From Muribaculaceae bacterium (lineage in GTDB: Bacteria; Bacteroidota; Bacteroidia; Bacteroidales; Muribaculaceae): a stretch of 64,000 nt of DNA. Each line of letters begins with the position of its first letter. Position 1 is the first letter of the stretch. Position numbers and translations under genes: made by a program. Location of the stretch: the NCBI GenBank assembly GCA_009775225.1, contig VSPE01000007.1:12512-76511 (forward strand). The letters run 5' to 3'. Below the pieces are notes generated by a model. The model was given only the letters and a program-made list of their open reading frames with translations, did not search any database and was not told where the DNA came from. This document shows, one piece after another, positions 34,386-43,129 of the stretch.

Positions 34386-35573
34386 TTAAAGACTCTTCAG
34401 CAGACTTGCTTTCTGTATAACAAGCGGCAGGAGGTCTTGGTTGTAGCCGTTGATAAAATCGGACACTTTACCGTCGGCGTTCACAAACACTATCGCCGGA
34501 GTCGACGTGCCCACTCCGCAGTCGCGGGCGGCTCCGGTGGCGTGCATCAGCAGATGTTCGCCGAGCATAGGCCGCTCTATCACTGCCTCCACATCGTCGG
34601 CGCGGTGGTCAAGGAAGGCCCATATCACATCGACCTGCATCGGAAGCATGGCTATGGCCTCGCGCACGGCCCTTACCACATCGGCGGTGCTTCCCACCGA
34701 ACTTTCAAGGAAGACCAGCACGGTAGGAGCCGCGAAGCCGTCGCCGCGCACGTGCATGTAGCGTTCGCCCGTAGTGGTGGGTGCCGCTATCTCGGGAAGC
34801 ATGCGGCCGGGAAGCGATTCAAGTGTGAATGAGCTCTCGCGATATTTCTCGAAGGCCTCGCTCTCGGTGGCTGTAAGGGTGGCCATGTCAATCGTGCACC
34901 CCGAAGGCTTTGCCGGCTGCAAGCTGTATGTTACGGCTATGCTCTGTTCGCCTATCTGACCGGGGTTGTTCTCCAGTTCTATGCGGCGTGGCAGTAGCGT
35001 TGCGGCATCGAGAGTGTAGGTGTACTCGGCGCCGTCGTAGCCACCGAAGCGCCGTACGCCGTCAATCACCACGGCATCGTTGACAGTCTTCACCGTATAT
35101 ATATAGGAAGTGTCGGCCGCCATTTCGCGGAAACGCGCGGCCATAAACTGCGGGAGCAACTCGCAGAACTGGGCCTGGCACTGCACTCCGCGCCATGTGT
35201 CGCCCCCGGGGGCGAACGACTGTGCGCTCCACTCCGAGTGGTATTCTTGCAGACGCTTGTCGCGGAAGCGGAAGTGTGTGCCGTCGAAGTATGCCGAAAA
35301 GCCCGATGTGGTATCGGCTGCTGCCGGAAGACTCCACCGTATTATGTAGTGGCACGGAGCGAGTGTATCGGCCGAGGCAGCCGAGCTTTCGAGCGACACG
35401 GTATATGTTACAGGCTGCGACAGCGACGCCAGCAGCACTTCGTAGGTGCAGTCGGCTTTATAGCAGTCGATAGCCGACATGCGTCCTGCTATCTCTGTGA
35501 GGTCGGCTGACGCGGCGGTTGTTGCCTCTGAAGTGGCTAATAGTGTGGCAACGATGAATACAAAAGACTTCAT
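34386..35573 (-). CDS. Secreted LolA-like plus thioredoxin-fold protein without CXXC
   Basis: This 395-residue protein has a signal peptide (about 1-21) and then two parts. Residues about 25-240 are beta-rich with a LolA-like look (SAYFDGTHFRFRDKRLQEY). Residues about 265-395 resemble a thioredoxin fold: TVLVFLESSVGST at the first strand, and a GTSTPAIVFVNADGKV region with the cis-proline. In the CXXC position it has ESSVGST, so no redox pair is present. Related two-domain proteins are common in Bacteroidota, but I have no name for this one. It precedes tpx by 45 bases. Confidence 0.65.
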   Translation of the reverse strand: MKSFVFIVATLLATSEATTAASADLTEIAGRMSAIDCYKADCTYEVLLASLSQPVTYTVSLESSAASADTLAPCHYIIRWSLPAAADTTSGFSAYFDGTHFRFRDKRLQEYHSEWSAQSFAPGGDTWRGVQCQAQFCELLPQFMAARFREMAADTSYIYTVKTVNDAVVIDGVRRFGGYDGAEYTYTLDAATLLPRRIELENNPGQIGEQSIAVTYSLQPAKPSGCTIDMATLTATESEAFEKYRESSFTLESLPGRMLPEIAAPTTTGERYMHVRGDGFAAPTVLVFLESSVGSTADVVRAVREAIAMLPMQVDVIWAFLDHRADDVEAVIERPMLGEHLLMHATGAARDCGVGTSTPAIVFVNADGKVSDFINGYNQDLLPLVIQKASLLKSL

Positions 35574-35634
35574 AGCATAATGTGATGTTTGTATTTACAA
35601 CAACCCTGGCGATGCTATGGTTCGGCTTTATATC

Positions 35635-37113
35635 TCAGTTTTTTGTGCGAGGCTCCTTGTATTTCACAAGCGAAAAGCGGAATGTGAGGCCGCCGAGCTT
35701 GCCGTTGAACACCTCGATTTTTCCGCCATGAGCAAGAACTGTGTTCTGCACTATTGGCAGGCCGAGGCCGGTGCCGCCAGACTTGTTGCGGCGCCGCCCC
35801 GAGTCTACGCGATAGAAGCGCTCGAAGAGGTGGGGAAGATGCTCTTCGCCTACGCCTACGCCGTTGTCGCGGAACTCGAAGTAATAGAAGTTGTTGTCTT
35901 CGTCGGTGCATACAAGCTCGCACATCGTGCCCTTGGAGTAGGCGGCGGCATTTTTGCACAGGTTCAGTATCATGCCCGAGAGTAGGTTGTAGTTGCCGGT
36001 CACGAGGCAGTCGAGCGGAATGTCGAAGTTGAATGTCATATCACCCATCGAGCCGGACTCTTCCACATCGCTGGCGATAGTATATGCGATGTCGTGGAAG
36101 TTCAGCTCCTCGGTAGTGATTTTCTCGCCGCCTTCTTCGAGGCGTGTTATTGCCGATACGTCGGCAATAAGGTTCACCAGGCGTTCTACATGCTCGCGTG
36201 CCTTGCACAGGAAGCGGGTGCGTGAGTCATCGTCCATGTCGGGGTTTTCGAGCACCGTGTCAAGGTATCCCTTTATCACGCCGATAGGAGTGCGCAGCTC
36301 GTGGTTTATGTTGTTGGTGAGCTGGCGCTTGGAGCGCGCTTTCTCTTCTATGGCGTGCATGGCCACGGCGTGCTCGCGCTTCTGTCGCTGAAGAGCCTGA
36401 AGCCGCTCGTTGTACATATGTATAATCTGGCGAGTGATGTCGCCCAGCTCATCGTGTGGGTAGTTCATCGGCGGGATGAACTCGGGGTCGTTGGCTGCAC
36501 GTTCGGCCACGCTGCGGAGAATACTGATGTTGCGCCCGAAGTAGCGTGTGGTAAAGAAAGTGAGCACCGTCATGGCTATGGCCACGGCGAACATCACGAA
36601 GAAGATGCTGTAAGAGGGTACGGCGGCGCTGAGTATGTCGTTGTCGAAGGGAAGAGCTGTATATACCACCACGCGCTCGTCGTCGCTGCTTGTACGTGAA
36701 AAGTAGAAATACTGGCGTCCGTCGTTGCTTCGTTTGATTGCCTCATCGGTGTTGGGTGCGGTTACCGACGAACGGGCGTTCTCACGCTCCCCTTCGGTAA
36801 GTGAGATTGGCTCTCCCCATGTACGGCTAAGTTCCCCGTCTTGATAGAGCGAAAGTCGAAGCAGGTCGTATAGAGGGTTGTCGCGATAGTACTGGCACAC
36901 GAAGTCGGCAAAGGCCGTTACGTCGATGTCGCGGTCGTGTGCGGCTATAATGCGGGCGTTGATGAGCGAAAGCTGTTCGCTTATCTGTGCGCGACGGTAT
37001 TCGCGCTCGTTATAGAACTGCCAGTAGGTCATACCGAAAATCGTGACCCAGAGTGTCACGACAAGCGGTATGAACAGTTGCCATTGATAACTAATCCTTT
37101 TCTTTAAAGCCAT
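35635..37113 (-). CDS. Sensor histidine kinase
   Basis: The 492-residue kinase has a membrane helix (about 12-32), an extracytoplasmic domain of about 135 residues, a second helix (168-188), a HAMP linker, HisKA with His271 in NINHELRTP, and HATPase_c with the N box (LCKNAAAYS), DNGVGVG and GGTGLGLPIV. Its start overlaps the regulator gene by 23 bases. The sensed signal is not known. It is the partner of the upstream OmpR-type regulator. Confidence 0.93.
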   Translation of the reverse strand: MALKKRISYQWQLFIPLVVTLWVTIFGMTYWQFYNEREYRRAQISEQLSLINARIIAAHDRDIDVTAFADFVCQYYRDNPLYDLLRLSLYQDGELSRTWGEPISLTEGERENARSSVTAPNTDEAIKRSNDGRQYFYFSRTSSDDERVVVYTALPFDNDILSAAVPSYSIFFVMFAVAIAMTVLTFFTTRYFGRNISILRSVAERAANDPEFIPPMNYPHDELGDITRQIIHMYNERLQALQRQKREHAVAMHAIEEKARSKRQLTNNINHELRTPIGVIKGYLDTVLENPDMDDDSRTRFLCKAREHVERLVNLIADVSAITRLEEGGEKITTEELNFHDIAYTIASDVEESGSMGDMTFNFDIPLDCLVTGNYNLLSGMILNLCKNAAAYSKGTMCELVCTDEDNNFYYFEFRDNGVGVGEEHLPHLFERFYRVDSGRRRNKSGGTGLGLPIVQNTVLAHGGKIEVFNGKLGGLTFRFSLVKYKEPRTKN

Positions 37114-37813
37114 ATCCGAAGCCTTGGCGGGTGACTATATATTTGTCGTAGTCGCCGAGTTTCTTGCGCATGCGGGTGATGTTTGTGTCGATTGTACGCT
37201 CTGTCACTACCACATCATCGCCCCATACGTTCTTTATGATTTCTTCACGTGAGTAGATGCGGTTGCGGTGGGTGAGGAAGAACAGGAGAATGTCGAACTC
37301 CGTGCGGGTAAGTGTCACCAGTTCGTTGTTGAGGTAGCACTCCTTGTCGTTGCGGTCGATGCGTAGCCCTTTGAAGGTCACATCGGTCTCGTAGATAGAG
37401 TGCAGAAGCTCTATCTCGGCAGCCGAACGCTTCTCGGCAGCTTTGGCGCGGCGCAGCACGGCACGTACGCGGGCAAGCACTTCCCCTATGTTGAAGGGCT
37501 TGGTCACATAGTCGTCCGCTCCGATATTCAGGCCTTTTACAACGCAGTCTTCATCCGAAAGCGCCGAGCAGAAAAGTATAGGAGTCTGCTCGGTAGCCGT
37601 CACGTTGCGTACGCGGTTGGCGAAGTCGAAGCCGCTGAGCTGCCCCATCATTATATCGACCATAAAAAGGGAATATGTCTCGAGATTATCCATATCGAGC
37701 GCTTCTTCGGCGCTGTAGGCACAATCAACCTCATAGCCCTCTTTTTCAAGGTTGAATTTAAGTATGTCGCAGAGTGCTTCTTCGTCGTCTATTACTAAGA
37801 TTTTGGTTCTCAT
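37091..37813 (-). CDS. OmpR-family response regulator
   Basis: This 240-residue regulator has a receiver domain with the phospho-acceptor Asp53 and Lys105, and a winged-helix DNA-binding domain. The DNA-binding part shows LTRTEFDILLFFL and the recognition segment TERTIDTNITRMRKKLG. It pairs with the downstream kinase. A tandem 10-base repeat (37891-37910) upstream of its promoter is a candidate site for its own binding. Confidence 0.95.
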   Translation of the reverse strand: MRTKILVIDDEEALCDILKFNLEKEGYEVDCAYSAEEALDMDNLETYSLFMVDIMMGQLSGFDFANRVRNVTATEQTPILFCSALSDEDCVVKGLNIGADDYVTKPFNIGEVLARVRAVLRRAKAAEKRSAAEIELLHSIYETDVTFKGLRIDRNDKECYLNNELVTLTRTEFDILLFFLTHRNRIYSREEIIKNVWGDDVVVTERTIDTNITRMRKKLGDYDKYIVTRQGFGYGFKEKD

Positions 37814-37863
37814 TAGATATGGTAGAGGAGGGGATATGTGCTGTTGCTGTCTGTTTTATGGGA

Positions 37864-37871
37864 TAAAATTA
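37864..37871 (-). promoter_or_regulatory. Putative -7 element of the two-component operon
   Basis: TAATTTTA on the minus strand differs from TAnnTTTG in the last base only. It lies 50 bases before the response regulator start, and the expected -33 position falls at the edge of the tandem repeat. Confidence 0.4.
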
Positions 37872-37890
37872 GTATTTTTTTGCGAAATAA

Positions 37891-37910
37891 ACATGTTAAT
37901 ACATGTTAAT
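37891..37910. repeat. Tandem 10-base direct repeat upstream of the two-component operon
   Basis: ACATGTTAAT occurs twice in direct succession, giving a spacing of about one helical turn. OmpR-type regulators bind direct repeats of this kind, so it is a plausible autoregulation site. The position next to the -33 region would suit an activator. Confidence 0.55.
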
Positions 37911-38047
37911 TAACGCGATTGTAAAAAACCATTTGCCAAACAGCGATGTTTCAATAATGAAAATACTGATTTTGCACTGTGTTTTTTCATGGTATTAGAT
38001 TTAAGGTTAAAGATTGTCGGGTGTCGTGAGACAGCCGATTTTTCTTT

Positions 38048-39049
38048 TTATATATCTGCCAAATATGAGTTGAACCCGGCGCTCGTGAGCACTGCAGCCG
38101 TATCTGCCTGAGCTATCACGGCAAGCATTTCGGCGCCGGGCCACGCTTCGATAATCCGCATGGCGTGCCCTGCATTGCCCGAGGCCATGCAGGCTGTGGC
38201 GAGAGCGTCGGCAGCGGCACATTCATCGGCTATGACCGTCACGGCTGCCAGCTCGCTTTCCACAGGATAGCCGCTTACTGCCGAGAGGGTGTGGCCGTAG
38301 ATGCTTCCGTCGGTAAGCTTGCGGAAATTGCGGTAGTTGCCCGAGCTGGCCATAGCTTTTCCTTCGGGCCCAAAACTCACTATTGCAAGACGCGAGTGGG
38401 CGGTGTCGGGCCGGGGCATGTCAATCTGTATATGCCAGTCGCGCCCGCGCGGATTGCGTCCGAGTGTGCGCACCTCCCCGCCGATTTCCACCATGTAATT
38501 GTCCGCTCCGCGGCTTTCAAGATGCCGGCACACAAGGTCTATGCCGTAGCCTTTTGCCACCGACGAAAAGTCGAATAACGTGGCCGGGGCTTTTTTTATA
38601 ATGCGGCACCCCTCTATCCGGCACTCCGATATGCCTACCGCCGATAGCGCTTCCGAGATGTCGGTGGAAGAGGGAAGTGTGTCGGCTGCGCCGCGTCCGA
38701 AGCCCCACAATTCTGTGAGTGGCCCGACTGTAGGGTCGTACACGCCTCCCGACAGGCGGCTCACGCGCGAAGCTATATCAAATACTTCTGCAAATGCCAC
38801 GCTGATGCTGTCGCTTTCGCCGGAGTTGATTGCAGAGACCAGCGACGCGGGGTTGAACATCGATAGCTCGGCATCTATATATCGCATTATCGAATCAAGT
38901 TCATTGTCGATGTTTTGGCCGTTTTGATATACTATATGGTAGGTGGTGCCCCAAATTTCGCCATTATGTGTAAAATAATTGCCGCTACAACTTGCAGATG
39001 TCAAAAATAATAGCGAAATTAGCACCGTTAATAAAAATCCTTTCATCAT
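38048..39049 (-). CDS. apbE: FAD:protein FMN transferase
   Basis: This 333-residue lipoprotein-type ApbE protein has a lipobox-like SASC near residue 21. The flavin-transferase features include MRYIDAELSMFNPASLVS, FDFSSVAKGYGID and a VEIGGEVRTLGRNP region. ApbE attaches FMN to Thr residues of Na+-translocating NADH dehydrogenase (NqrB, NqrC) and Rnf subunits. It carries a likely promoter, TAATTTTG at 39069-39076. An Nqr or Rnf operon is not in the window. The start could also be the ATG at 39046. Confidence 0.92.
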   Translation of the reverse strand: MMKGFLLTVLISLLFLTSASCSGNYFTHNGEIWGTTYHIVYQNGQNIDNELDSIMRYIDAELSMFNPASLVSAINSGESDSISVAFAEVFDIASRVSRLSGGVYDPTVGPLTELWGFGRGAADTLPSSTDISEALSAVGISECRIEGCRIIKKAPATLFDFSSVAKGYGIDLVCRHLESRGADNYMVEIGGEVRTLGRNPRGRDWHIQIDMPRPDTAHSRLAIVSFGPEGKAMASSGNYRNFRKLTDGSIYGHTLSAVSGYPVESELAAVTVIADECAAADALATACMASGNAGHAMRIIEAWPGAEMLAVIAQADTAAVLTSAGFNSYLADI

Positions 39050-39068
39050 CAAATAAGTTTCGATAAGA

Positions 39069-39076
39069 CAAAATTA
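39069..39076 (-). promoter_or_regulatory. Putative -7 element of apbE
   Basis: TAATTTTG on the minus strand fits TAnnTTTG, 19 bases before the apbE start. The -33 element is not clear; a T-rich run lies just upstream. Confidence 0.45.
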
Positions 39077-39192
39077 CAAAAAAAGAGTTCATCACAGAAC
39101 ATTACGGATATCTTAATCGTTTTTAATCCTAAAATATCTATTTTAATTTTAACCCTTCGGGCATCTTGCCCGGCTAAAACACAGAAACCTCT

Positions 39193-39765
39193 ATGCACCG
39201 TTCGTATATCTTTCTCGCCGAAGGTTTTGAAGAAATCGAAGCCCTTACCGTTGTCGATGTGATGCGTCGTGCCGGTATGGATGTAAAAACCGTCGCTATC
39301 ACTTCCGAACGCGTAGTTACAGGCGCACACGGTATCCCCGTAACTGCCGACCTTTTGTTTAAAGAAGCCGATTTCGGTGGCTCCGAATGGCTTATCCTGC
39401 CCGGTGGCATGCCCGGCTCTACGAACTTGGCCGCCGACGAAGCTCTATGCGACCTACTCAAAGTACACAAGGGCAAGATCGCCGCCATTTGCGCCGCTCC
39501 CGGTGTTGTGCTTGCGCCCCTCGGATTGCTCGAAGGAGAAGAAGTGACATGCTATCCCGGCTTCGACGATGCCTGTCGCGAAGGTGGTGCCATCGTGCGC
39601 GACGTACCCGTGATGGCTACCCGCAAGCTTGTAACAGGCAACGGCCCCAGCGCCGCACTGCGTTTTGCCCTCGCCATTGTGGCCAACTCGATGGGCGACA
39701 ACGTGGCTTCGCAGGTCGGAAGCGGTATGCTGTTCTATCCCAAATCAATGAATTTCTATTTTTAA
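39193..39765 (+). CDS. DJ-1/PfpI family protein
   Basis: The 190-residue protein has Glu14 in EGFEEIEA and the reactive Cys100 in AAICAAPG, both diagnostic of DJ-1/YajL-type proteins. These have been described as chaperones, deglycases or glyoxalases, so I give the family only. A GGMPGS loop and the GNGPSAALRFAL region near the C terminus also match. It stands alone, with a small GC-rich stem in the leader (39160-39176). Confidence 0.9.
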   Translation: MHRSYIFLAEGFEEIEALTVVDVMRRAGMDVKTVAITSERVVTGAHGIPVTADLLFKEADFGGSEWLILPGGMPGSTNLAADEALCDLLKVHKGKIAAICAAPGVVLAPLGLLEGEEVTCYPGFDDACREGGAIVRDVPVMATRKLVTGNGPSAALRFALAIVANSMGDNVASQVGSGMLFYPKSMNFYF

Positions 39766-39925
39766 GCGTTTCCCCTTGCTTCCTTTCCGCTTCCCTTTTC
39801 TCATTTTACGGGGGAAAGGGTAGTAAGTAAGGGAAGTTTTGATGCGGTATCGGATGGGGAAGTACAGAAGCCGGATTGCGATAATAGTAATACATAACAC
39901 GCTGATACATATTCTTTAAAATATG

Positions 39926-39970
39926 CGGAAGGGGCCAAAACTCGCGATTGTTTCAGCCCCTTCCGTTTTT
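39926..39970. terminator. Terminator between the DJ-1 gene and the DUF4293 gene
   Basis: CGGAAGGGGC (39926-39935) and its perfect complement (39956-39965) form a 10-bp stem with a 20-base loop, followed by TTTTT on the plus strand. It ends the DJ-1 transcript; on the minus strand it may also serve the DUF4293 gene, which ends here. Confidence 0.7.
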
Positions 39971-39984
39971 CGGTGCGGATAGTA

Positions 39985-40410
39985 TCAGCGCAGACGGTCG
40001 TAGCTGCGGAGCAGTTTCAGGTCTTTGCGCATAAAGCGATAAGCTGCGAGGGCGCATACAAGAGCCACAAGGAGCAGCAGTACGCCGCCTGTCCATATGA
40101 GTTCGGCATCGGGCATTGTGCCGTAGAGTATGAAGCCGCATGTGACAGCCGAAGCGCACATGAGCACTATCGAGATGATAGTCACTGTCATCTGTCGGCG
40201 CAGGTTCCTGTACATAAAGATTGCAATGAATAACACTACTGCAATCACAATGTTGATAGTGAGAAATACGGGTGCGTCGTATACAAAAACACTTGTGGGA
40301 GCAAGTGTGGCTTCGACAGCCGATATACGGGCGTAGGGGGTGGAGCAGAATACGCACATCAGCACCACTGCAATCAGGAGGAGGAGGCTTTGCCAGCGTT
40401 GTATTACCAT
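39985..40410 (-). CDS. DUF4293 family membrane protein
   Basis: The 141-residue protein has four membrane helices and the DUF4293 look: an IQRWQSLLLLIAVVLM start and a paired helix in the second half. Functions of the family are unknown. It begins 42 bases after the TPR-protein gene and may be the last gene of the long murein-peptide operon. Confidence 0.8.
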   Translation of the reverse strand: MVIQRWQSLLLLIAVVLMCVFCSTPYARISAVEATLAPTSVFVYDAPVFLTINIVIAVVLFIAIFMYRNLRRQMTVTIISIVLMCASAVTCGFILYGTMPDAELIWTGGVLLLLVALVCALAAYRFMRKDLKLLRSYDRLR

Positions 40411-40452
40411 AATAGTCTGTTTTTTGTTTGTTATGTCGTGTGTTGGATATTG

Positions 40453-42633
40453 CTAAATATTGCCGAACGGACTTCCGTAGCGGCGGTAACGCACAATCTC
40501 GTACAGCATGTGCAGGCTCTTGGCGTGCGGGCTGTCGCTTCCGGCGATAGCTTCGAGTCCTTTACGGTACAGGATGCCGCAGCGGTAATTGCCGTCCACA
40601 TCTTTGACATCGGCATCGGCAGCCGTGTCTATGGCATCGGCGTGTCGACCCGAGAGCCACTGAAGCACCGCTTTTTTTGCGAGTGTGGCGGCATCATCGT
40701 GTGCGATGCCGAAAAGTGCGTCGGCGCTGTCGTAGTCGCCGGTTACTGTCAAGGCCCAGGCAAGGTCGGTCTTGGCCTCGTTGTCTTCGTCGGGCTGAAT
40801 ATAATTGATGTTGTGATACACTTCTGTCGCTTCCTCCCATTGACCGATGCTTGCAAGCGCCTCCGCCAGAGTCCGCAGCAGGGCCACGTTGTCGGGCGAT
40901 GCGTCTGCGGCCGTCCTTGCGGCATCAATTAGCTCGGTATAGCGCTTCTCCGAAGCCAGTATACGGGTGAGGCTCAGGGCCGCGCGGGTATCCGAGCTGT
41001 TGTCGGACAGAAGGTCGCGGTATATGCTTTCGGCAAGCTCGGTGCGCCCCGCTATGGCGGCGGCTTTCGCGTAGCGGTGAAGCTGCACGGCAGAGAGTTT
41101 ATCGCGTATTATGCCGTATATACCTGCGGCATCGGCATGGCAATCGGCGGCGAATAGCATGTCGGCAATCTCGCCGGCGGCATCCGTGTTTCCTTCCGCG
41201 ATGAACGCTATGGTGTCGCGTCCCGGTGCCCTCGAAAGAGTGTCGGCAAACTCATTGCGACTCTTGTGGAGCATGAAGAAACGGTATATGTTTTTGATTT
41301 CGTTGTTGATAAGAGCACGCCTGGGCTGGTTTTCCACAGCCTTTCGCATTTCGGCGAATTCGTCGGTATTGGTGACCGACATCATCTGCTGCGACAGTGT
41401 GGCCATAGAGCCTGCAGCCATTCCCGAGGGTATTTGTGTCATGGAGAGTAGCATGGCGTATTTGTCGCTGTCGCACAGCACGGGTATGGCTGACACGGTA
41501 TCGGCGAGGGCGGCTCCTTCGCCGTCGACGACTGGCGCGAGCGAGCTGTGGGCTGTGTGGAACGGCAGGAACCAGTTGGAAAGGGTGTTGAAGAAATCGA
41601 AGTGGCGCATCTTGCCTAAGGTTCCCATAAATACATCTTCGCCTTTGCTCTGGGCTTCGGCGAAGTTCTTTATGGCTTCATAGTCCTTGCTGTCGAACTG
41701 AGAGTTCAGCCATTCGGGGTCGGTAAGCTTTTCTTCGTATTTTCCGGGGTCGACATCCTGCATGCGGTTCATGAAATTGCGACCGAGTTTTCCGAGGCGT
41801 TCCATGCCGTCGCCTTTGCCGCCGCGCGAAAGCGCCGTGCGGGCCAGTGAGCGGCACCATTCAAGAAGGATGTCGGGGAGGTCGGTCGGGTGTCGCGAGG
41901 TAATGGTCTCTGTAACCCGTTGGCCGGTGGCGTCATTACCGCGGATGCCGAGCACGAGCCATACGGCAGCCAAAGTGGAGAGGCGTTCGTTGTCGCACGC
42001 ATTTACACCGAGCAGCACATCGGCGATACTGTCGGTGGGATAAGTTCCGTAGTTGAGTCCGAGGGCGCTTGTCCACAACTCCCGGTCGTACTGCGGAATA
42101 CTTTCGTCTGCGAGCATGCTTTCTACAAGCCTGCTTTGGTCGTTGGATAAGGGGAAGGCAGTCCAGATACGGTTGAAAATATCTCCTGCTATCCGCTCGA
42201 GGCCGCTGCGGCGCCGGGTGTCGGTGAGTACGGCAGTGTCGGTGTTCAGGCGGTCGAGTTCCGCGAGGTAGTCGCTGAAAAGCGATTCGAGAGTTTCTTC
42301 GGGGCGTATGGCGGCATAGCGTAGCATTCCGCTGTAGATGCTGGTGCCGTGGAGGCGTATGTCTTCCAGTTCGATGCGGCGTGCGAGTTCGCGGAATTTC
42401 GCTTCTATGTCGGCAAGTTCCTTATCCATGTCGGGCATGGTGTTGTCGGCGGCGAGAAAGCGCAGCATATAGAAGAAGCGCGCCTCAAGCGCTTCGGCGT
42501 CGCGGTCGGTGGCGACATCTATTTTTGCAGCTGCGCGAAGGTGCGATACCGCTTCGGCATAGTTGCCTTTTGAGAGCGAGTCCATAGCCTCGTTTTTCTC
42601 GGATATGAAGTATTTGAAGTCAGGATTGTTCAT
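40453..42633 (-). CDS. Large TPR-containing protein of unknown function
   Basis: I do not recognise this 726-residue protein as a named family. It begins with a TPR-like pair of helices (SKGNYAEAVSHLRAAAKID), has a long helical middle part and ends in TPR-type repeats (about residues 510-700, with SIGQWEEATEVYHNI and TGDYDSADALFGIA). There is no signal peptide, so it seems cytoplasmic. It overlaps by 14 bases with the upstream membrane-protein gene, which suggests the two work together. Confidence 0.75.
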   Translation of the reverse strand: MNNPDFKYFISEKNEAMDSLSKGNYAEAVSHLRAAAKIDVATDRDAEALEARFFYMLRFLAADNTMPDMDKELADIEAKFRELARRIELEDIRLHGTSIYSGMLRYAAIRPEETLESLFSDYLAELDRLNTDTAVLTDTRRRSGLERIAGDIFNRIWTAFPLSNDQSRLVESMLADESIPQYDRELWTSALGLNYGTYPTDSIADVLLGVNACDNERLSTLAAVWLVLGIRGNDATGQRVTETITSRHPTDLPDILLEWCRSLARTALSRGGKGDGMERLGKLGRNFMNRMQDVDPGKYEEKLTDPEWLNSQFDSKDYEAIKNFAEAQSKGEDVFMGTLGKMRHFDFFNTLSNWFLPFHTAHSSLAPVVDGEGAALADTVSAIPVLCDSDKYAMLLSMTQIPSGMAAGSMATLSQQMMSVTNTDEFAEMRKAVENQPRRALINNEIKNIYRFFMLHKSRNEFADTLSRAPGRDTIAFIAEGNTDAAGEIADMLFAADCHADAAGIYGIIRDKLSAVQLHRYAKAAAIAGRTELAESIYRDLLSDNSSDTRAALSLTRILASEKRYTELIDAARTAADASPDNVALLRTLAEALASIGQWEEATEVYHNINYIQPDEDNEAKTDLAWALTVTGDYDSADALFGIAHDDAATLAKKAVLQWLSGRHADAIDTAADADVKDVDGNYRCGILYRKGLEAIAGSDSPHAKSLHMLYEIVRYRRYGSPFGNI

Positions 42634-43120
42634 TGCTGTATGAGGCGCTTGTGCTGAGGTTGAGACGGTCGGTTGGAATAAGAAGATATTTAAGGCCTTT
42701 TATTACCGAAGTCTCTATGTAAACGTGAAAGTACTTGCCGTGGTTCTCCGCATCCTGTAAGGCCTGTGTATTAATATCTATCGAGGCGATAATAGAGTCT
42801 TCCGACTCTTCCCCGGCAGGGAAGGAGTGGAAAAACACTGTTGCCGAACGGCCGTTGGAGACGATGTGCTGAGGGCGTGTGAGCAGACTAAGCCACGGTT
42901 TGCAGGCCAGTATCATCCACATCATCGAGAGCGCCATAGGGTACACGATAAGCGATACCATGAAACACAGGTAGAGGAAGCGGATGTCGTAAGCGCCGGC
43001 AATTGCCAGCGCTACAGGCGGGACAAGAACGGCCCACCACCATTTTGCAAGGCAGCGTCGAGCCTCGGCACTGACGTATGCCGAGGCGGCGACGCTGTAG
43101 ATTGGAGAGTTTTCCTGCAT
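42620..43120 (-). CDS. Two-helix membrane protein of unknown function
   Basis: The 166-residue protein has two membrane helices between about residues 27 and 70 (VLVPPVALAIAGAYD, then FLYLCFMVSLIVYPM) and a cytoplasmic C-terminal domain of about 95 residues. No family was recognised. It starts nine bases after the M3 peptidase stop and overlaps the TPR gene by 14 bases, so the pair is co-expressed. A role as membrane anchor for the TPR protein is an inference. Confidence 0.65.
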   Translation of the reverse strand: MQENSPIYSVAASAYVSAEARRCLAKWWWAVLVPPVALAIAGAYDIRFLYLCFMVSLIVYPMALSMMWMILACKPWLSLLTRPQHIVSNGRSATVFFHSFPAGEESEDSIIASIDINTQALQDAENHGKYFHVYIETSVIKGLKYLLIPTDRLNLSTSASYSNEQS

Positions 43121-43129
43121 TGGGAAAAA

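Noticed and set aside
37891..37910. Start of a longer repeat array
   Set aside because: Only two copies are present, with no third partial copy on either side.
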